From assembly GCF_047511655.1 (NCBI RefSeq), contig NC_133394.1:112677343-112741342 (forward strand): DNA of 64,000 nt, in the 5' to 3' direction. The position numbers were made by a program, and so were the translations under genes. The DNA is from Castor canadensis. Its lineage: Eukaryota > Chordata > Mammalia > Rodentia > Castoridae. The notes beneath the pieces were generated by a model, which was not told the DNA's origin, made no database searches, and worked only from the letters and a program-made list of their open reading frames with translations. Below are positions 24,146-35,904 of the stretch, in pieces. Every line of letters starts with the position of its first letter. Position 1 is the stretch's first letter.

Positions 24146-24572
24146 CGACATAACTCCATGACTAGGGTCTGGATTGAGCATGTACAAGATGAGGCCTGTT
24201 GTCCCTGGGCCACTGGAACAGCTTCCTGCTCAGAGAGCCTGGACTGAGCGCTCTCTGAGATACACAGGTGTTTACTAGAACCTGTGCATTGTGTCTGCCG
24301 AGAATTTGGGAATTAAAAACACCACCTTGAGGGTTTTGTTGGCTATCAACAAGTAAGGCTGGCCTTCAAAAATGGCCAGTTTCACAAAGTCAAATCAGAA
24401 TTCTGAAGCCAAATTAAAAGGGGATGTCATGCGAGCCAAGGTGAAGATTCAATCAATAAACACCAAGCATGGAACATTCTAGAGAAATTGCAGCTGAGTG
24501 CAGAGTGGCTCTACCATTTGCTTTTCTGCCCTTTTTGCAGAAAAATGACAGTAAGAAGCACACAGCTCCACC

Positions 24573-24573
<1 letters not shown>
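24146..24573. other. Intergenic; nothing recognised
   Basis: Unassigned sequence. Confidence 0.5.

Positions 24574-24623
<50 letters not shown>
24574..24623. repeat. (CA)n microsatellite, about 25 units
   Basis: Among the longest dinucleotide tracts of the window. Produces spurious THTHTH and VCVCVC frames. Confidence 0.95.
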
Positions 24624-24628
<5 letters not shown>

Positions 24629-26574
24629 GCTTCATTGTGGTTCTCAAAGCCGTCCTGCTTTTGATGTTCTTTTGTCTCTTCTCTCCTCCCTCCTTTCTGT
24701 TCACTGTCTCCTTCTGGTTTCACCTGCCCACTTTAGTTTCCACTCTTAAAGATTCAAATCGGCTGTTCTACCAATCTTGACTCTAAATTCATGCATTTTC
24801 CTGTTAAATGGATACCAGTTTCCCCATTTAAAAAAAAATGTACGTATGCTATTGAAAAACATTCACGAGATCACAAAAGTAGCTTTTATTTCTACTCACA
24901 CCACACCCTAAATACAAACAGTTGTGGCTATCGGCTGGCATCAAATGGTTTTCTGGTGCTCAGAACTTCAGAAGTGTCACAGGACTGCTGTTCGCACAGT
25001 CTGCCTCTATGTGTTTCTATAAATTACCCTGGAGGGTCTTTTCTCTTAAGCAAACAGTAGGATCAACCCAGCATTGCAAGCTATTTTCTCAGAAACAAAG
25101 AGTCGGGGCTCTTGCTGTAGTTGTTCTTAAATAAAGCAGAGACTTCTTGCCCTGGTTGCTCAAATGCAGCCGTTTGCAGGCGGTCAGGACACCAGCAATT
25201 TGGCAGAGGCTGGGGAAAAAAAAAATCAGTGAAACCCAAGTGAAGTTTCAACACAGCGGTTGCCTTGGAGCTCATTGGAGGTTAACTATTTCGCCAGCGT
25301 TTCCTTGCTTAGGGAAATTTGTACTCCAATTCCAGCTGAGGTTCCAAGTCTAATAAAACAGAGATAAGACGCCCTGGAGGCTTGCAGGCCAGCCTGTGGG
25401 TATGAGTGGGGTCAAATCACATCATGGGAACGAGCTGGGCTTTTACAGAGCTGGAGTATTGACGCTCTCCACTTGCCAACAGTGGGGCGTTTGTTCTCCT
25501 TGTTAAATAATTAAATAGGCAGTTTGTATTTATTTAACATACAGATTGTAGCCAATTCCTGCTGACAGCTACCAAAATGACCCCCCATTTCCTAGCTCAG
25601 ACTGTGGGGGCACCGCTGCTCAGCAAAACCCTCCTGCAAGTCTCCGAACACCTTTTTCATCACTTCAGACAATAAATCAATTCACAGCATGGGATCCAAA
25701 AGCAACAGCCCAGTTTTATTGGATGAGATTCCATTCTCTGGGGCACTTCCCACTACCAGAAATGAGTTGTTTTATAACTCTGCCTGGCTGTGGGTGCAAA
25801 AAAAAAATCTATAAGTTTTCCTCATTTGCGCTTGTTCACTTAAAGCAAGTGAATTTTAAACTAATGATTTAAAGACAAAAATAAAAGGATAATAACCTGG
25901 ATGACTTGGAATAGAATGTAGAGAGCTGGGAGAAGCGGGCCAATCAGGAAGCTATTAAAAATCTCAGTGAGTTATCTATCAGTGGAGCTTTGGAACAATC
26001 TAGGATCAAGTAAAGGCTCAAGATGGTCCCCTGATGGTCTGCAATGCACAGGAAACCAGAAGCAGCATCCTCTTAATCAGTGAGACACTGGGACCACTCA
26101 TATGTAATTAATGGTTTGGCCTTATCACATGTACATCAGATGTTATTAGTGGCAATAGGGAAGACAGCCCTCTCAAAGTTTCCTGGAGCACAGAGGAATC
26201 CCTGGGACCTCAGCTTACGAGGGAGGAAGAGGCAACTTGTTCTGCCCTATTTGGCCACCCACAGGGCAGATGTGTGGGTACCACTATATCACCTCCTCTT
26301 CTGCCTGGTGGTCCCACTAACATGGTTACCAAGGAACCACTTGAGGGAAGGATGGGAATTTAGCCTCTTAATCTGTGAAATGGGTCAGCCATACTTGTCC
26401 TTGTCATAGCACTGTCCTGAGTTCCTGAGAATTGAAAGGAAAATGGAAAAGGAAGTGTTCTGTGCTCTGCTTCTATCATGTTCTACTCATCAACCTTGAG
26501 ACACTGTAGAATTCATTTCTACATCTTCTAAAGATCAGAAACTAAGGATCCAATTTCATGAGCAGGACTTTTAA
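24624..26574. other. Long repeat-poor intergenic block
   Basis: Nearly 2 kb in which I recognise no SINE, LINE or LTR. It includes CAGCTG (25,333-25,338) and AGATAAG (25,362-25,368), and a TAAT-rich stretch 'gttaaataattaaatagg' with 'tatttatttaac' (25,501-25,540). No gene signals are seen. Its freedom from repeats makes it a candidate for non-coding constraint, but conservation cannot be tested here. Confidence 0.5.
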
Positions 26575-26715
26575 TAGTGTACATTAATTGTACAAAGGAG
26601 TTTTATTGTGACATTTCCACATATGCCTAGAATGTGCTTTGGTTATGTTCTCCCTCTCTATCACCCTCTCGTTTTTTTTTTAGTTTTCACTCTATCCTTC
26701 ATTTTCTCCTTTGTT
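26575..26715 (-). mobile_element. L1 3' UTR fragment
   Basis: 'aaggagttttattgtgacatttccacatatgcctagaatgtgctttggttatg' matches the sequence at 21,690-21,745 of the L1 at 21.7 kb, in the same orientation. Confidence 0.65.
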
Positions 26716-28036
26716 AAAGGATGAAGTTGCTCTGTATGATCCCCAATGTTTCTTCCAATCTTTAAAAAAAAAAAAAGGCAAGTGGTCCACTCAAGAATGT
26801 CAACATAAAATCTTGACCTACTTAGTCAACTTTGTCTCTATTAGCTTAGTCACTGAAGCAAATGTTCTGGTCGTGGATGTCTCAGAAACTGGGCCAGATG
26901 CCTTGGCATCTTTCTAAAGCATCATAAAAAGGATGTGGGTAACAGGATTATATTGCTCACGATATGGGGCCATCTTCCTTGAAAGCTAGTTCAGCTATTT
27001 ATAGCCAAGGAACATTTTTTACCACAGTCTAAGTTTCCCTTGATCACTGTCTGAAGTCTCCATTCAGAAACCTGCTGCTGGCTTATCACTTCTGCCACTG
27101 TAATCAATTCCCTGGACTGTGAACTAAGTGACCACTGCCAGAAACAATGGAGTTGCTGTATTGTTGACTTTTGGAAGGCTCCCTCACCTCTCTGTGTTTT
27201 ATATGTCTTCTTTTCTTCCCTCTTGCCCCATCTAGTGGGGCCTTCTACATTCCCATCCGTCTTCACTTTTCTCCGCTACCACTCTCTCCTTCCTCCACTA
27301 TTTCAGACTGGATACTATTTTCCATACTTCCAAGCTTTCATCAGGACCAGCACAGCTTCATTCACATTTCCTGTTCCCTTCTTCTTCCCTGTCCCACTCT
27401 AATTTCTCTGGAAGGAGGACTTGGGTACTCTGCCCAAACTGGGACTGAACACAATTGACAAGGAACCCACTGATCCAAGCCACCCTCCAGCTCAACAATC
27501 AGCAGGTTATGGAAGCAAACACCAAGCCCTTGTTATGATGGAACATTTTTATTCCCCACGAAGACTAATCCTCAACTGGATTCCATGATAGCCATAATAC
27601 AGAGCTGGAAAGGTGGCAAAGAAAAAAAAAGTCACAGAAATTATGAAAGAGAAGGTAGAGAGAAAGAGCAGTTTAATCTAAATGCTGGGCGAGAGACAAA
27701 AGCTAAATGATATGGACAATCACTCTGTGTGAGGGGGTGTTAGTGACCGGAAGCTATGGACCAACACAGCGGTGATGAGAGGTGGGATCAAAAAAAGAGA
27801 GGTGGGAAGTATTGCTGGGATCTAAGTTAGAGTCTCACGATATTTATTAAGACATACAACTTAAAGGCAAGATTCCTTCTTGATTACTTTTGTCTATAAG
27901 ATCTGTAAATCTTGGAAGATAAGTCTGTCCAGTAGCTCAGCCACATGGGTCAAGGATGCATGTAGGTGACATGGAGTTTAGGTAACTGTAGAAGCTTCTG
28001 GGTTGTCTTTGGATTAAGCTCAGACCATTGAGACTT
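26716..28036. other. Intergenic; no gene seen
   Basis: Unassigned sequence. The frames of 91 and 95 codons on opposite strands at 26,991-27,458 have no recognisable domain. Confidence 0.5.
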
Positions 28037-29180
28037 GAAAGGGGGAAAAAGTAGCCTCCAAATTTTTTTCCAGAGTGGTTGTACTAGTCTACATTCCCAC
28101 CAACAGTGTAAGAGGGTTCCTTTTTCCCCGCATCCTTGCCAACACCTGTTGTTGGTGGTGTTGCTGATGATGGCTATTCTAACAGGGGTGAGGTGGAATC
28201 TTAGTGTGGTTTTAATTTGCATTTCCTTTATTGCTAGAGATGGTGAGCATTTTTTCATGTGTTTTCTGGCCATTTGAATTTCTTCTTTTGAGAAAGTTCT
28301 GTTTAGTTCACATGCCCATTTCTTTATTGGTTCATTAGTTTTGGGAGAATTTAGTTTTTTAAGTTCCCTGTATATTCTGGTTATCTATACCCAAAAGACT
28401 GTTACTCCAGAGGCACCTGCACATCCATGTTTATTGCGGCACTATTCACAATAGCCAAGTTATGGAAACAGCCAAGATGCCCCAGCACTGACGAATGGAT
28501 TAAGAAAATGTGGTATCTATACACAATGGAATTTTATGCAGCCATGAAGAAGAACAAAATGTTATCATTCGCTGGTAAATGGATGGAATTGGAGAACATC
28601 ATTCTGAGTGAGGTTAGCCTGGCTCAAAAGACCAAAAATCATATGTTCTCCCTCATATGTGGACATTAGATCAGGGGCAAACACAACAAGGGGATTGGAC
28701 TATGAGCACATGATAAAAGCGAGAGCACACAAGGGAGGGGTGAGGATAGGTAAGACACCTAAAAAACTAGCTAGCATTTGTTGCCCTTAATGCAGAGAAA
28801 CTAAAGCAGATACCTTAAAGCAACTGAGGCCAATAGGAAAAGGGGACCAGGAACTAGAGAAAAGGTTAGATCAAAAAGAATTAACCTAGAAGGTAACACC
28901 CACGCACAGGAAATCAATGTGAGTCAATGCCCTGTATAGCTATCCTTATCTCAACCAGCAAAACCCCTTGTTCCTTCCTATTATTGCTTATACTCTCTCT
29001 ACAACAAAATTAGAGATAAGGGCAAAATAGTTTCTGCTGGGCATTGGGGGGGGGAGCGGGAGGGGGTGGAGTGGGTGGTAAGGGAGGGGGTGGGGGCAGG
29101 GGGGAGAAATGAACCAAGCCTTGTATGCACATATGAATAATAAAAGAAAAATGAAAAAAAAAAAAAGAAAGGGGGAAAAA
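28037..29180 (+). mobile_element. Twin-primed (5'-inverted) young L1 with 14-bp TSD
   Basis: An exact 14-bp repeat 'gaaagggggaaaaa' bounds the insert (28,037-28,050 and 29,167-29,180). 28,051 to about 28,384 is L1 ORF2 sequence on the minus strand. From about 28,385 to the poly(A) it is L1 on the plus strand, starting at 'tatacccaaaagactg'. Against the copy at 16.2 kb, about 55 bases ([15 protein letters not shown] region) are missing at the inversion point. The 3' UTR is G-rich (29,046-29,105). This layout is the hallmark of twin priming. Confidence 0.9.
28427..28669 (+). pseudogene. L1 ORF2 C-terminal remnant
   Basis: An 80-codon frame from MFIAALFTIAKLWKQPRCP to KTKNHMFSLICGH with a natural stop. 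It differs at only 4 of 80 residues from the copy at 16.4-16.7 kb, so the two are closely related insertions. It lacks all upstream ORF2 domains. Confidence 0.9.
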
Positions 29181-29839
29181 TCTCAGGAATTTCCTTTAAG
29201 ATACTCTCTCATCAGATGAGATTTTGAAAGAGTATCAAGTTCAGAGGAATAACAGCAAGAAAAAATGGCATCTCTGTGCATTCAGTGTTTGACATATTCT
29301 CCACAGAGAAGCTAGTGCTTTAGTTCTGGGCTTACCTGAAGCCATTAGGAGACTATCAAAGATGAAAAGCTCCCGAATTGTGTGCTATGCTGAAAGCAAG
29401 TAGATTTAGAGTTACAGAAAGAATTGTCTCCCTCCGTAGTACACATGACATTCAGAAACCCAACTAAAGCTGGTTTTAAAGCAGAGTCTGTAATTGTGTT
29501 CAATACTACCATCTGTTCAGTTTGATGATAAAACAGGCTACTTGTGAGACAGCCTATCGTCATTAGAGAAAGTCTAGCACTGCACCATAAAATTCTTCTT
29601 TGGAATAATAATAGTTTATATTTATATAATTTCTTTCATCCAAGAATTTCAAATCACTTAAAAATAGTTTGGGGTGACAGGAAGTGTAATGTTTCATAAA
29701 TTAAGCTATATATGTTAATACTTTGCCTAGGGACAGAAATTAATTATTCCAGGAAGTGATGTTGATATCTAGTTTTATTCCATTACACTGTAAAAGTATC
29801 ATTATTGATAATTATCACTTACAGAAAGAAGAATGCTTG
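29181..29839. other. Intergenic; nothing recognised
   Basis: AT-rich unassigned sequence. Confidence 0.5.
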
Positions 29840-30060
29840 TTCCATTAGGCCTTGTTTTAAGTGCCGTACATATGAATCCAACTGTAGTTTTCATGTGAAT
29901 TCAATTGTAGGTCTAATCTTGTTCCAGTACGATTCCATGAGAGAAGTACTACTTTTGATTTCTTCCACAGACATGTAAATTTAGTTCAGAGGTTAAGTAA
30001 CTTGTTCATTGCCACACAGCTAGAGAAAGTGGTGAAGTGTCTCTTGGTGGTTGAGAACCA
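29840..30060 (-). mobile_element. MIR SINE
   Basis: 'cagaggttaagtaacttgttcattgccacacagctagagaaagtgg' is the MIR core in reverse complement. Confidence 0.75.
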
Positions 30061-30262
30061 GTTAGCATTCTGACGGTCAGTTTCCATTTTGAATGTTGTC
30101 TGCATGGTCTTTTGTGCAGCTCTTAGATTGTGAAGAAATAGTCTCCTTTATCCAGAACTGTGTAACTGAACCTTTGCTAACTCTTGAATATATCACAGGC
30201 TCCATTATCCATTAACACCTTATTAGAAAAAAAAACTTGAGGGTGATTTTTAAAATATAGCA

Positions 30263-30545
30263 AATGGCGGGGTGTGATGACTCACAACTGTAATCCCAGC
30301 TAATCACGAGACAGAAATCAGGAGGATCATGGTTTGAGGCCAGCTCAGGCAAAAAATTAACAAGACCCCACCTCAATATATAAGCTGGAAGTAGCAGTAA
30401 ATCCCAGCGACTCAGGAGAGCAGGTAAGATCACGTTCTGAGGCTGGCCCCAGGTAAAAAGTCAAGACCCTACTCAAAAAATAAAACAAGAAAGGGAAGCA
30501 AGTGCCAGCCCTGAATTCAAATCCCAATACTACCAATGTAAAGAT
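30263..30545 (+). mobile_element. Composite SINE (two B1-like units + ID-like end)
   Basis: 'gcggggtgtgatgactcacaactgtaatcccagc' then a second B1-like half 'agcagtaaatcccagcgactcagg', ending with 'ccctgaattcaaatcccaatactacc'. A GATA tetranucleotide run follows at 30,553-30,565. Confidence 0.75.
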
Positions 30546-30734
30546 AATAGAAGATAGATAGATAGCAAATGGGAGGGCACTTCACAACTGTGAACTATTT
30601 CCCAGAATTACATAACACACACCGTAGTCAGAAATTCCAGGATTTGAAGACGTAGACTGTCACCATTCCACTCCATTGTTGGTATGTGCTCCTAATTGGC
30701 CTCCTACAATCTAATACGGACAGAGCATTTAGAA

Positions 30735-31023
30735 TGAGTGTCTTAAGGTATAAAACCAAGTGAATGTCCTTGTTTAAGGCTCTCGGGGTCTCTCATCTCC
30801 ATTAGAATAAACCCCTAACCAGCCAACCTTCTTCCAGGGTCTTCCTGGCCCACTCCACTCCCGACCCACTCACTTAGCCTTTTTTAGGGTCCTTGCACAC
30901 ATCAAGGTCTTCTTGCCTCCCTGCTCTCACCTCCTGCTGAAGCCTTCCACCATCATTGCCTCCCATTGTTTGTTGTTTTTCAGGTCTCAGATGTCGTTAC
31001 TGGTCTTCAGTCACTCGCGCGTG

Positions 31024-31070
<47 letters not shown>

Positions 31071-31330
31071 CCACAAACAACACCCCATCTCATCTATGTC
31101 CTGGCTACATTTCCCCCTACTGCCCTGTGTTTTTCCTTCAGAGATCTTATCCGTATGTATAATTTTCTGCTTTCAGTACTATTTTTTGTCTGATGAGTGT
31201 ATCTCCACCTGCACTGAGATGCATGAGGGAAGGTTCCATCTCTTTGTTTATCATTGTACTCATACCTGAGACACTGACTGACTATTAGATGCTAATGAAA
31301 AATATTTAGTAAGTCAAGTGAGTTGAAGCT
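30735..31330 (+). mobile_element. L2 LINE 3' end
   Basis: 'ggctctcggggtctctcatctccattagaataaacccc', 'ttcttccagggtcttcctggcccactccactccc', and 'gcatgagggaaggttccatctctttgtttatcattgtactc' are ordered L2 landmarks. A CA microsatellite interrupts it. Confidence 0.7.
31026..31068. repeat. (CA)n microsatellite
   Basis: About 21 CA units within the L2 remnant. Confidence 0.95.
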
Positions 31331-32469
31331 TAATTCCTTATCAGCTACCCTTTGAAATATATTAAACTTCTGTGTCTCAGTCTTTGTATCTGTTAAATGG
31401 GCTTATGGTCCCTGTTTTACGTAGAGAGAACATATGTGATAAGAAGGATAAGATGCTTCATAAATGATTAAACCTTATATGATAAAATTTCAAACTTGAG
31501 GTTCATTTTAACCCCATCTGAAGCAAAGGGTATTCCCCATCTAATAGACTCAACTTGGCAGAGAGCAAACTTTGGAAATATGTGGGCAGTTTTCACAAGG
31601 TTTCAACTGGGCTCCAGGCCCAGGACACTCAGAAGTTCACCAGGCATGAAACAGGCTTAACTTGTCCCCCGAGGAGTATATCAGTTCCTCAACCAAGCCA
31701 CGATACTTATACTGCTCATTTATACTTCGCAGCCTCAGCAGCCTCCTATCTGGCCCTCTGTCCTCTTTCCTAACTGACTTCTGCCCCAAAGAACCAAGCC
31801 AAAGGGAATCCACGGGGGTATGTGTGTCAACAGAGCACTGCCCTTGAGGATCAGAGTGACTTGTGGTGCTTTTAAGGGACAAGACTTGGTAAAGCTCTGC
31901 AGGCACCTACTCCACGTGGCTGTTATCTGTATTCCGGGTAGACATCCCTTCCCTCCATAGATGACTGGAGGGAAGGGCCTAGAACTTTGCCTAGAGGAAC
32001 GACCTCCTTCCTTCCTATTGATCTGGACTTGAAAAGGCAGTACTGTAAGTGACTATGTTAGGGGAAAAGTCAGAGTAGACACAGGTTTCCTGATAGGGAA
32101 AGGGCCAGGATGGAAAGAGGTCACCTGTGCAATCAAGGTCTAAAATATATGTTTCCTTTTGCATTCCTTTGATGATTCACAAGTGAGCACGATGGTGATT
32201 TGTATATTAGCATTCTTGGAACCTCCTGGAAATTCTCTAATCCCCTCCAGAACTGTGAGGTGGACAGGGTACTTCAAAGCAGACATTCATGGCCCTCTCT
32301 TTTTCTATGGCTTGGTCTCGGAAACACATGAGAAAATAATCCACATTACAAGTGGTGTTCTAGAAACAACAGCCATTATCTGGTATTAAAGTGCTGGAAG
32401 GCAGTTCTCCAAATTTTCAGAAGAGTCTCAGGGTCTGTCAGACACTGGGAACCCCCTTTCTTTCCCACC
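31331..32469. other. Intergenic; no gene seen
   Basis: Unassigned sequence. ORFs of 60-90 codons have no recognisable domain. Confidence 0.5.
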
Positions 32470-32840
32470 ATTGTTAAATCACACCCCATAGCCACTTCCT
32501 GTCCTCTCTTGCCCAGGCCACTGCCTTACATGGGCTCCCTGTTTCTGGCCTGGCCCTGGGTCTACATCATCACCACAGTCCCTTCTCTACATTTCACCCA
32601 GAGTGACCTTCTGGAACAAATGGAATCACGCAGCTCCCTGCTTAAGGCACCTCTTTCATGCCATGGTGGCTGGGGTGAGGCCCACAGTGTCACATGGTCC
32701 ATGAGGCCCACCTGCCTCACCAAAACCAGTTCATGTAGTCTCTCCTTTCTCAACTCCCATCTCTGCTCACCTCTTACTGTCCAGGACACTATTCTCCCAG
32801 CAGGCCTTGGACAGGCTGTGTCCTGGGCTCTCAGTCCTCA
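32470..32840 (+). mobile_element. L2-like fragment
   Basis: 'gagtgaccttctggaacaaatggaatcacgcagctccctgcttaaggcac' resembles the L2 segment upstream of its 3' end. The 134-codon ORF across it is a by-product. Confidence 0.55.
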
Positions 32841-33094
32841 CACGCTCACTACTATGTATACCAAATATTTTCCTAAGTACGGAGTGCCTAACACTGTACT
32901 TGGTGATGAATAGAACAGAACTCTTGCCTTGAGGTGCTCACAACCCAGTAAGACAAACAAACGTGTAAGCAAATAATTCTACTATGTAATAATTACAAAT
33001 GTAGAGAGGAGAAAGTCTACACATGGCAGAGGCTAGCCAGAGAGAGGTCAGAGATGCATCATGGGAAAAGAAGAGAAAGGTTAGCCAGAATAAC

Positions 33095-33195
33095 AGCTCA
33101 TGTTTATTGAGCATGTACTTAGCTCCATGCTAGGTACTTTATGAGCATTATCTTATCAAATTGTTAAAATAGCCCTATGAAACAGGTGCTATCAA
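33095..33195 (-). mobile_element. MIR, first half of a split copy
   Basis: 'catgtttattgagcatgtacttagctccatgctaggtactttatgagc' to 'agccctatgaaacaggtgctat' is reverse-complement MIR, broken off at the point where the other half at 33,476 would follow. Confidence 0.75.
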
Positions 33196-33204
33196 GAAAA
33201 AAGA

Positions 33205-33475
33205 GAAAATAATGGATGAGCCCATGAGCTAGACCTCCATTCAAACTCTGTCTCTGCCACTTACAAAGTGTGTAGGCTTGGACGGGGTATTTAATTCCCA
33301 AGGCATTTCCATCATCTTGGAAGTGGAGATGACAATTTTTGAAATATCAATATTCTTATGCTTTTTAAATATATATACATATATATTTAAATATATATGT
33401 ATATATATTTAAAATATACATGGTGCCTGACACTTAGCAAGTGACTGTTGAAAGTTGGCTATTATAATATTCATT
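33205..33475 (+). mobile_element. MIR inserted in opposite orientation
   Basis: 'tctgtctctgccacttacaaagtgtgtaggcttgg' to 'tggtgcctgacacttagcaagtgactg' is forward MIR, split by an AT palindrome at 33,363-33,414. Confidence 0.7.
33363..33414. repeat. 52-bp perfect AT palindrome
   Basis: Two 26-bp arms meet at 33,388/33,389 with no spacer. Each arm is AT-only except one C (33,378) and its partner G (33,399). Able to extrude as a cruciform. Confidence 0.95.
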
Positions 33476-33592
33476 TTGGCTTACAGAGAAGGTGAGTAAC
33501 TTCCCCAAGATCACACAGCTAGGAAATGCCTGAGTCGAAAATTCAAACTCAGACCTGTCACACTCCAGAACACAGCCTCTAAACCAGGATGT
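33476..33592 (-). mobile_element. MIR, second half of the split copy
   Basis: 'cttacagagaaggtgagtaacttccccaagatcacacagctagg' continues the reverse-complement MIR consensus from the half at 33,095-33,195. Confidence 0.75.
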
Positions 33593-34849
33593 TTTTCTTG
33601 AGTCAGAATGATGAATAGAAGTCTATGATGAGTACTTGAAAGTGTTTCTCAAAGTAGGAGAAAGAAAAGAAGAAAAGAAAAGGTCGTGTTGACACAGCGC
33701 CAGCGTGAGAAGAGATACTTGGAACTGAAATTTGAAAAATGGTGCATCCTGCCCAGAGAAGTGCTGAGGGTGGCACAGTGCAGGCTGATAGTCCACACCT
33801 GGTAAGAAACCAGCAGCAATTGATGCTGTGCCCACAGCTGGCAGGGGCAGTTGGGGCCCCTCCAGGATAATGGAACCAACTCTCTCTCCCTCCCTCCAAT
33901 TTGCCTGGGTAATTGCTGCTGGGCTCTATATCTTGATTGCAAAACAACGTGCTCCCTGAACACCAGTCTGAGCCTCACCCTGCTCCTCTCGCCACCTCTA
34001 CAGGAGTTGATGGGAAGCATCAAAGAAACAACAGAACTGGGAATCCATTCTGCATACTTTAATTGCTCCAAAGCAGCAGTTACAGTGTATTATATATAAA
34101 AGACCCTAATTATGTGTTAACCCAATAAAACAGGTTTCACAGGGTCCACAAAGACCTATTTACCAAATGTATAATCTGTAATTACACATCATCCATTGGA
34201 CAGTCAATAGATGTTTTAAACCATCACTTGAAAGTTTATGTGTTTCTAAGGGAGATAGTTTCCCTGAGTTCTTTCATGTTTGTTTTTAACTGAAACATAT
34301 TTAAAAAAAAAAAAAGAAAGTTGATGTTGGGACTGAACTTATCTCTGTTATGGAACTCACACCAGGGTAAAATATCTGAACTCTGTGAGTTTACTGGTAC
34401 AGACTATGCTGATGAAAATAGTCCCTGAGTTGTACTAAAGACAATGGATTTTTGGCCTTGAGCAATGAAATGGAGCCTATGCTAATGAAATCCTCGTCTT
34501 AATTCAAGAACTGTCAGCTTTCCATGTGTTTCTTCCATCACACCAGAGTGTGCGGTCTAGTGACTAGATCCTAGCTCTTGGGTTGAATGAGGCTCCTGGG
34601 AGGCGGTTTCATTCACATTTTCACTAATTCAACCTCCCACTCCATGCCAGAGACTTTGCCAAGAGAGAAGGGCTGACTCGACGAAGTCCTATTCCCATGG
34701 GCCAGGAAGTTGAGGTGAGGTAAGCAAGACCTAAATAAACTTGTAATTTCAGAAAATGGAGGTTGCTATTAAGAAACTAAACAAAGCAATGGCTACTTCC
34801 AGACGGTGGCTTTCGTCCAGATAGCGACCTAGGAGTGGGGTTCATTTAG
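33593..34849. other. Intergenic; no gene seen
   Basis: Unassigned sequence. The overlapping minus-strand frames of 114 and 140 codons at 33,603-34,071 have no recognisable domain. Confidence 0.5.
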
Positions 34850-35240
34850 ATAGGTGGTCACAGAAGACTTCTCTAAGAATGTGATTTTTTTTTTACCTGA
34901 AGACAGTTGAAAAGAACAATCCAATGCCATAACAATTGGCAATGGGCTTGTCATGTTTGAGAGACAGACAGAAAGCCAGGGTGGCTGGAATATGGAAAGA
35001 AAAGAACAACTTTGTTCTTTGCTTGCTCATCTAGGGAGTCATAGTGATGGGAGGGAGTGTGGATTTCATTTTAAGTGCAGCAGGAAACTAGAGGAGTATT
35101 TCAAATAGAGAGGTGACACGTCAATGTACGTCTAAAAGAGAACATTCTGGCTGCTGGAGGATGGATTATAAGAGAATGAAGAGTAGACATAGCGAGTAGC
35201 TAGAACTTGAAATAGAGATGAGAAAGATGCAGCCTTCAAG
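34850..35240 (+). repeat. Ancient mammalian repeat, family unassigned
   Basis: 'gaaagccagggtggctggaatatgg', 'tggatttcattttaagtgcagcagg', and 'aaaagagaacattctggctgctggagg' are the landmarks of an old dispersed repeat. A related fragment is at 5.8-6.2 kb. Confidence 0.45.
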
Positions 35241-35904
35241 TGCAGTGATGACAGTGGAGACATTGAAAAAGAAATGGATTTGGGATCTATTTTGGCATCA
35301 AAGAGAAGACTTCTTTTGTGTAGAAAATGAGGGAAAGTAAGACATGGAGGAGATCCTGAGATTTTTAAGCTGAGCAACTGAATAGATGGTGGAGGTTTTC
35401 ACTGAAATGAGGGGGGTAGAGAGAAGAAGGGGTAAAGTTTCAGAGAATGGTGCGGCAGAAGCCAATAATTCTGCTTTGAAAATGAGTTGAATACGCCTGT
35501 TGGGTATCTAAATGCGTGTGCCAAGCTGGCTGTAAGTGACTTAGAGCTATGGGGCGAAGTCAGGGCTGGAGCTTCAGCTTCTTGAAAACCGAGGCTGAGA
35601 AATGTTAAAGGACTTACTGAAGGTCGTACAGCTCCAGTGTGACTTGTGAAGGCTCCCTGATGTGATTTGATTGGTCTCTGCCTTGACAGCCTTAACCAGG
35701 ACTCCTTGGCTTGTGTTGTTTAACCTCCAGTCACACTACTTTCCCTCCACTTCTCAGAGATGCAGAGCTGGTGGCCTGGTGGGGACCCCTTGCACAACCC
35801 ACCTTCTGCCCAGAGAGTTTTGTAGCTTTCCATTCACTTGACACCTAGCACAATCACTTCTCAGGAAAGCTTTTACCGAACCCCTGAGATAGGCCGTGTG
35901 ATTT
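35241..35904. other. Intergenic; nothing clear
   Basis: 35,585-35,650 may be a MIR remnant ('gaggctgagaaatgttaaagg'). Confidence 0.4.

Noticed and set aside
24453-24780. Frames with THTHTH or VCVCVC runs on both strands
   Set aside because: Direct translation of the (CA)n microsatellite.
32509-32913. Plus-strand ORF of 134 codons
   Set aside because: It lies mostly across an L2-like fragment and has no independent support.
33649-34071. Minus-strand ORF of 140 codons
   Set aside because: No recognisable domain, overlaps other equally long frames on both strands, and has no splice or promoter context.
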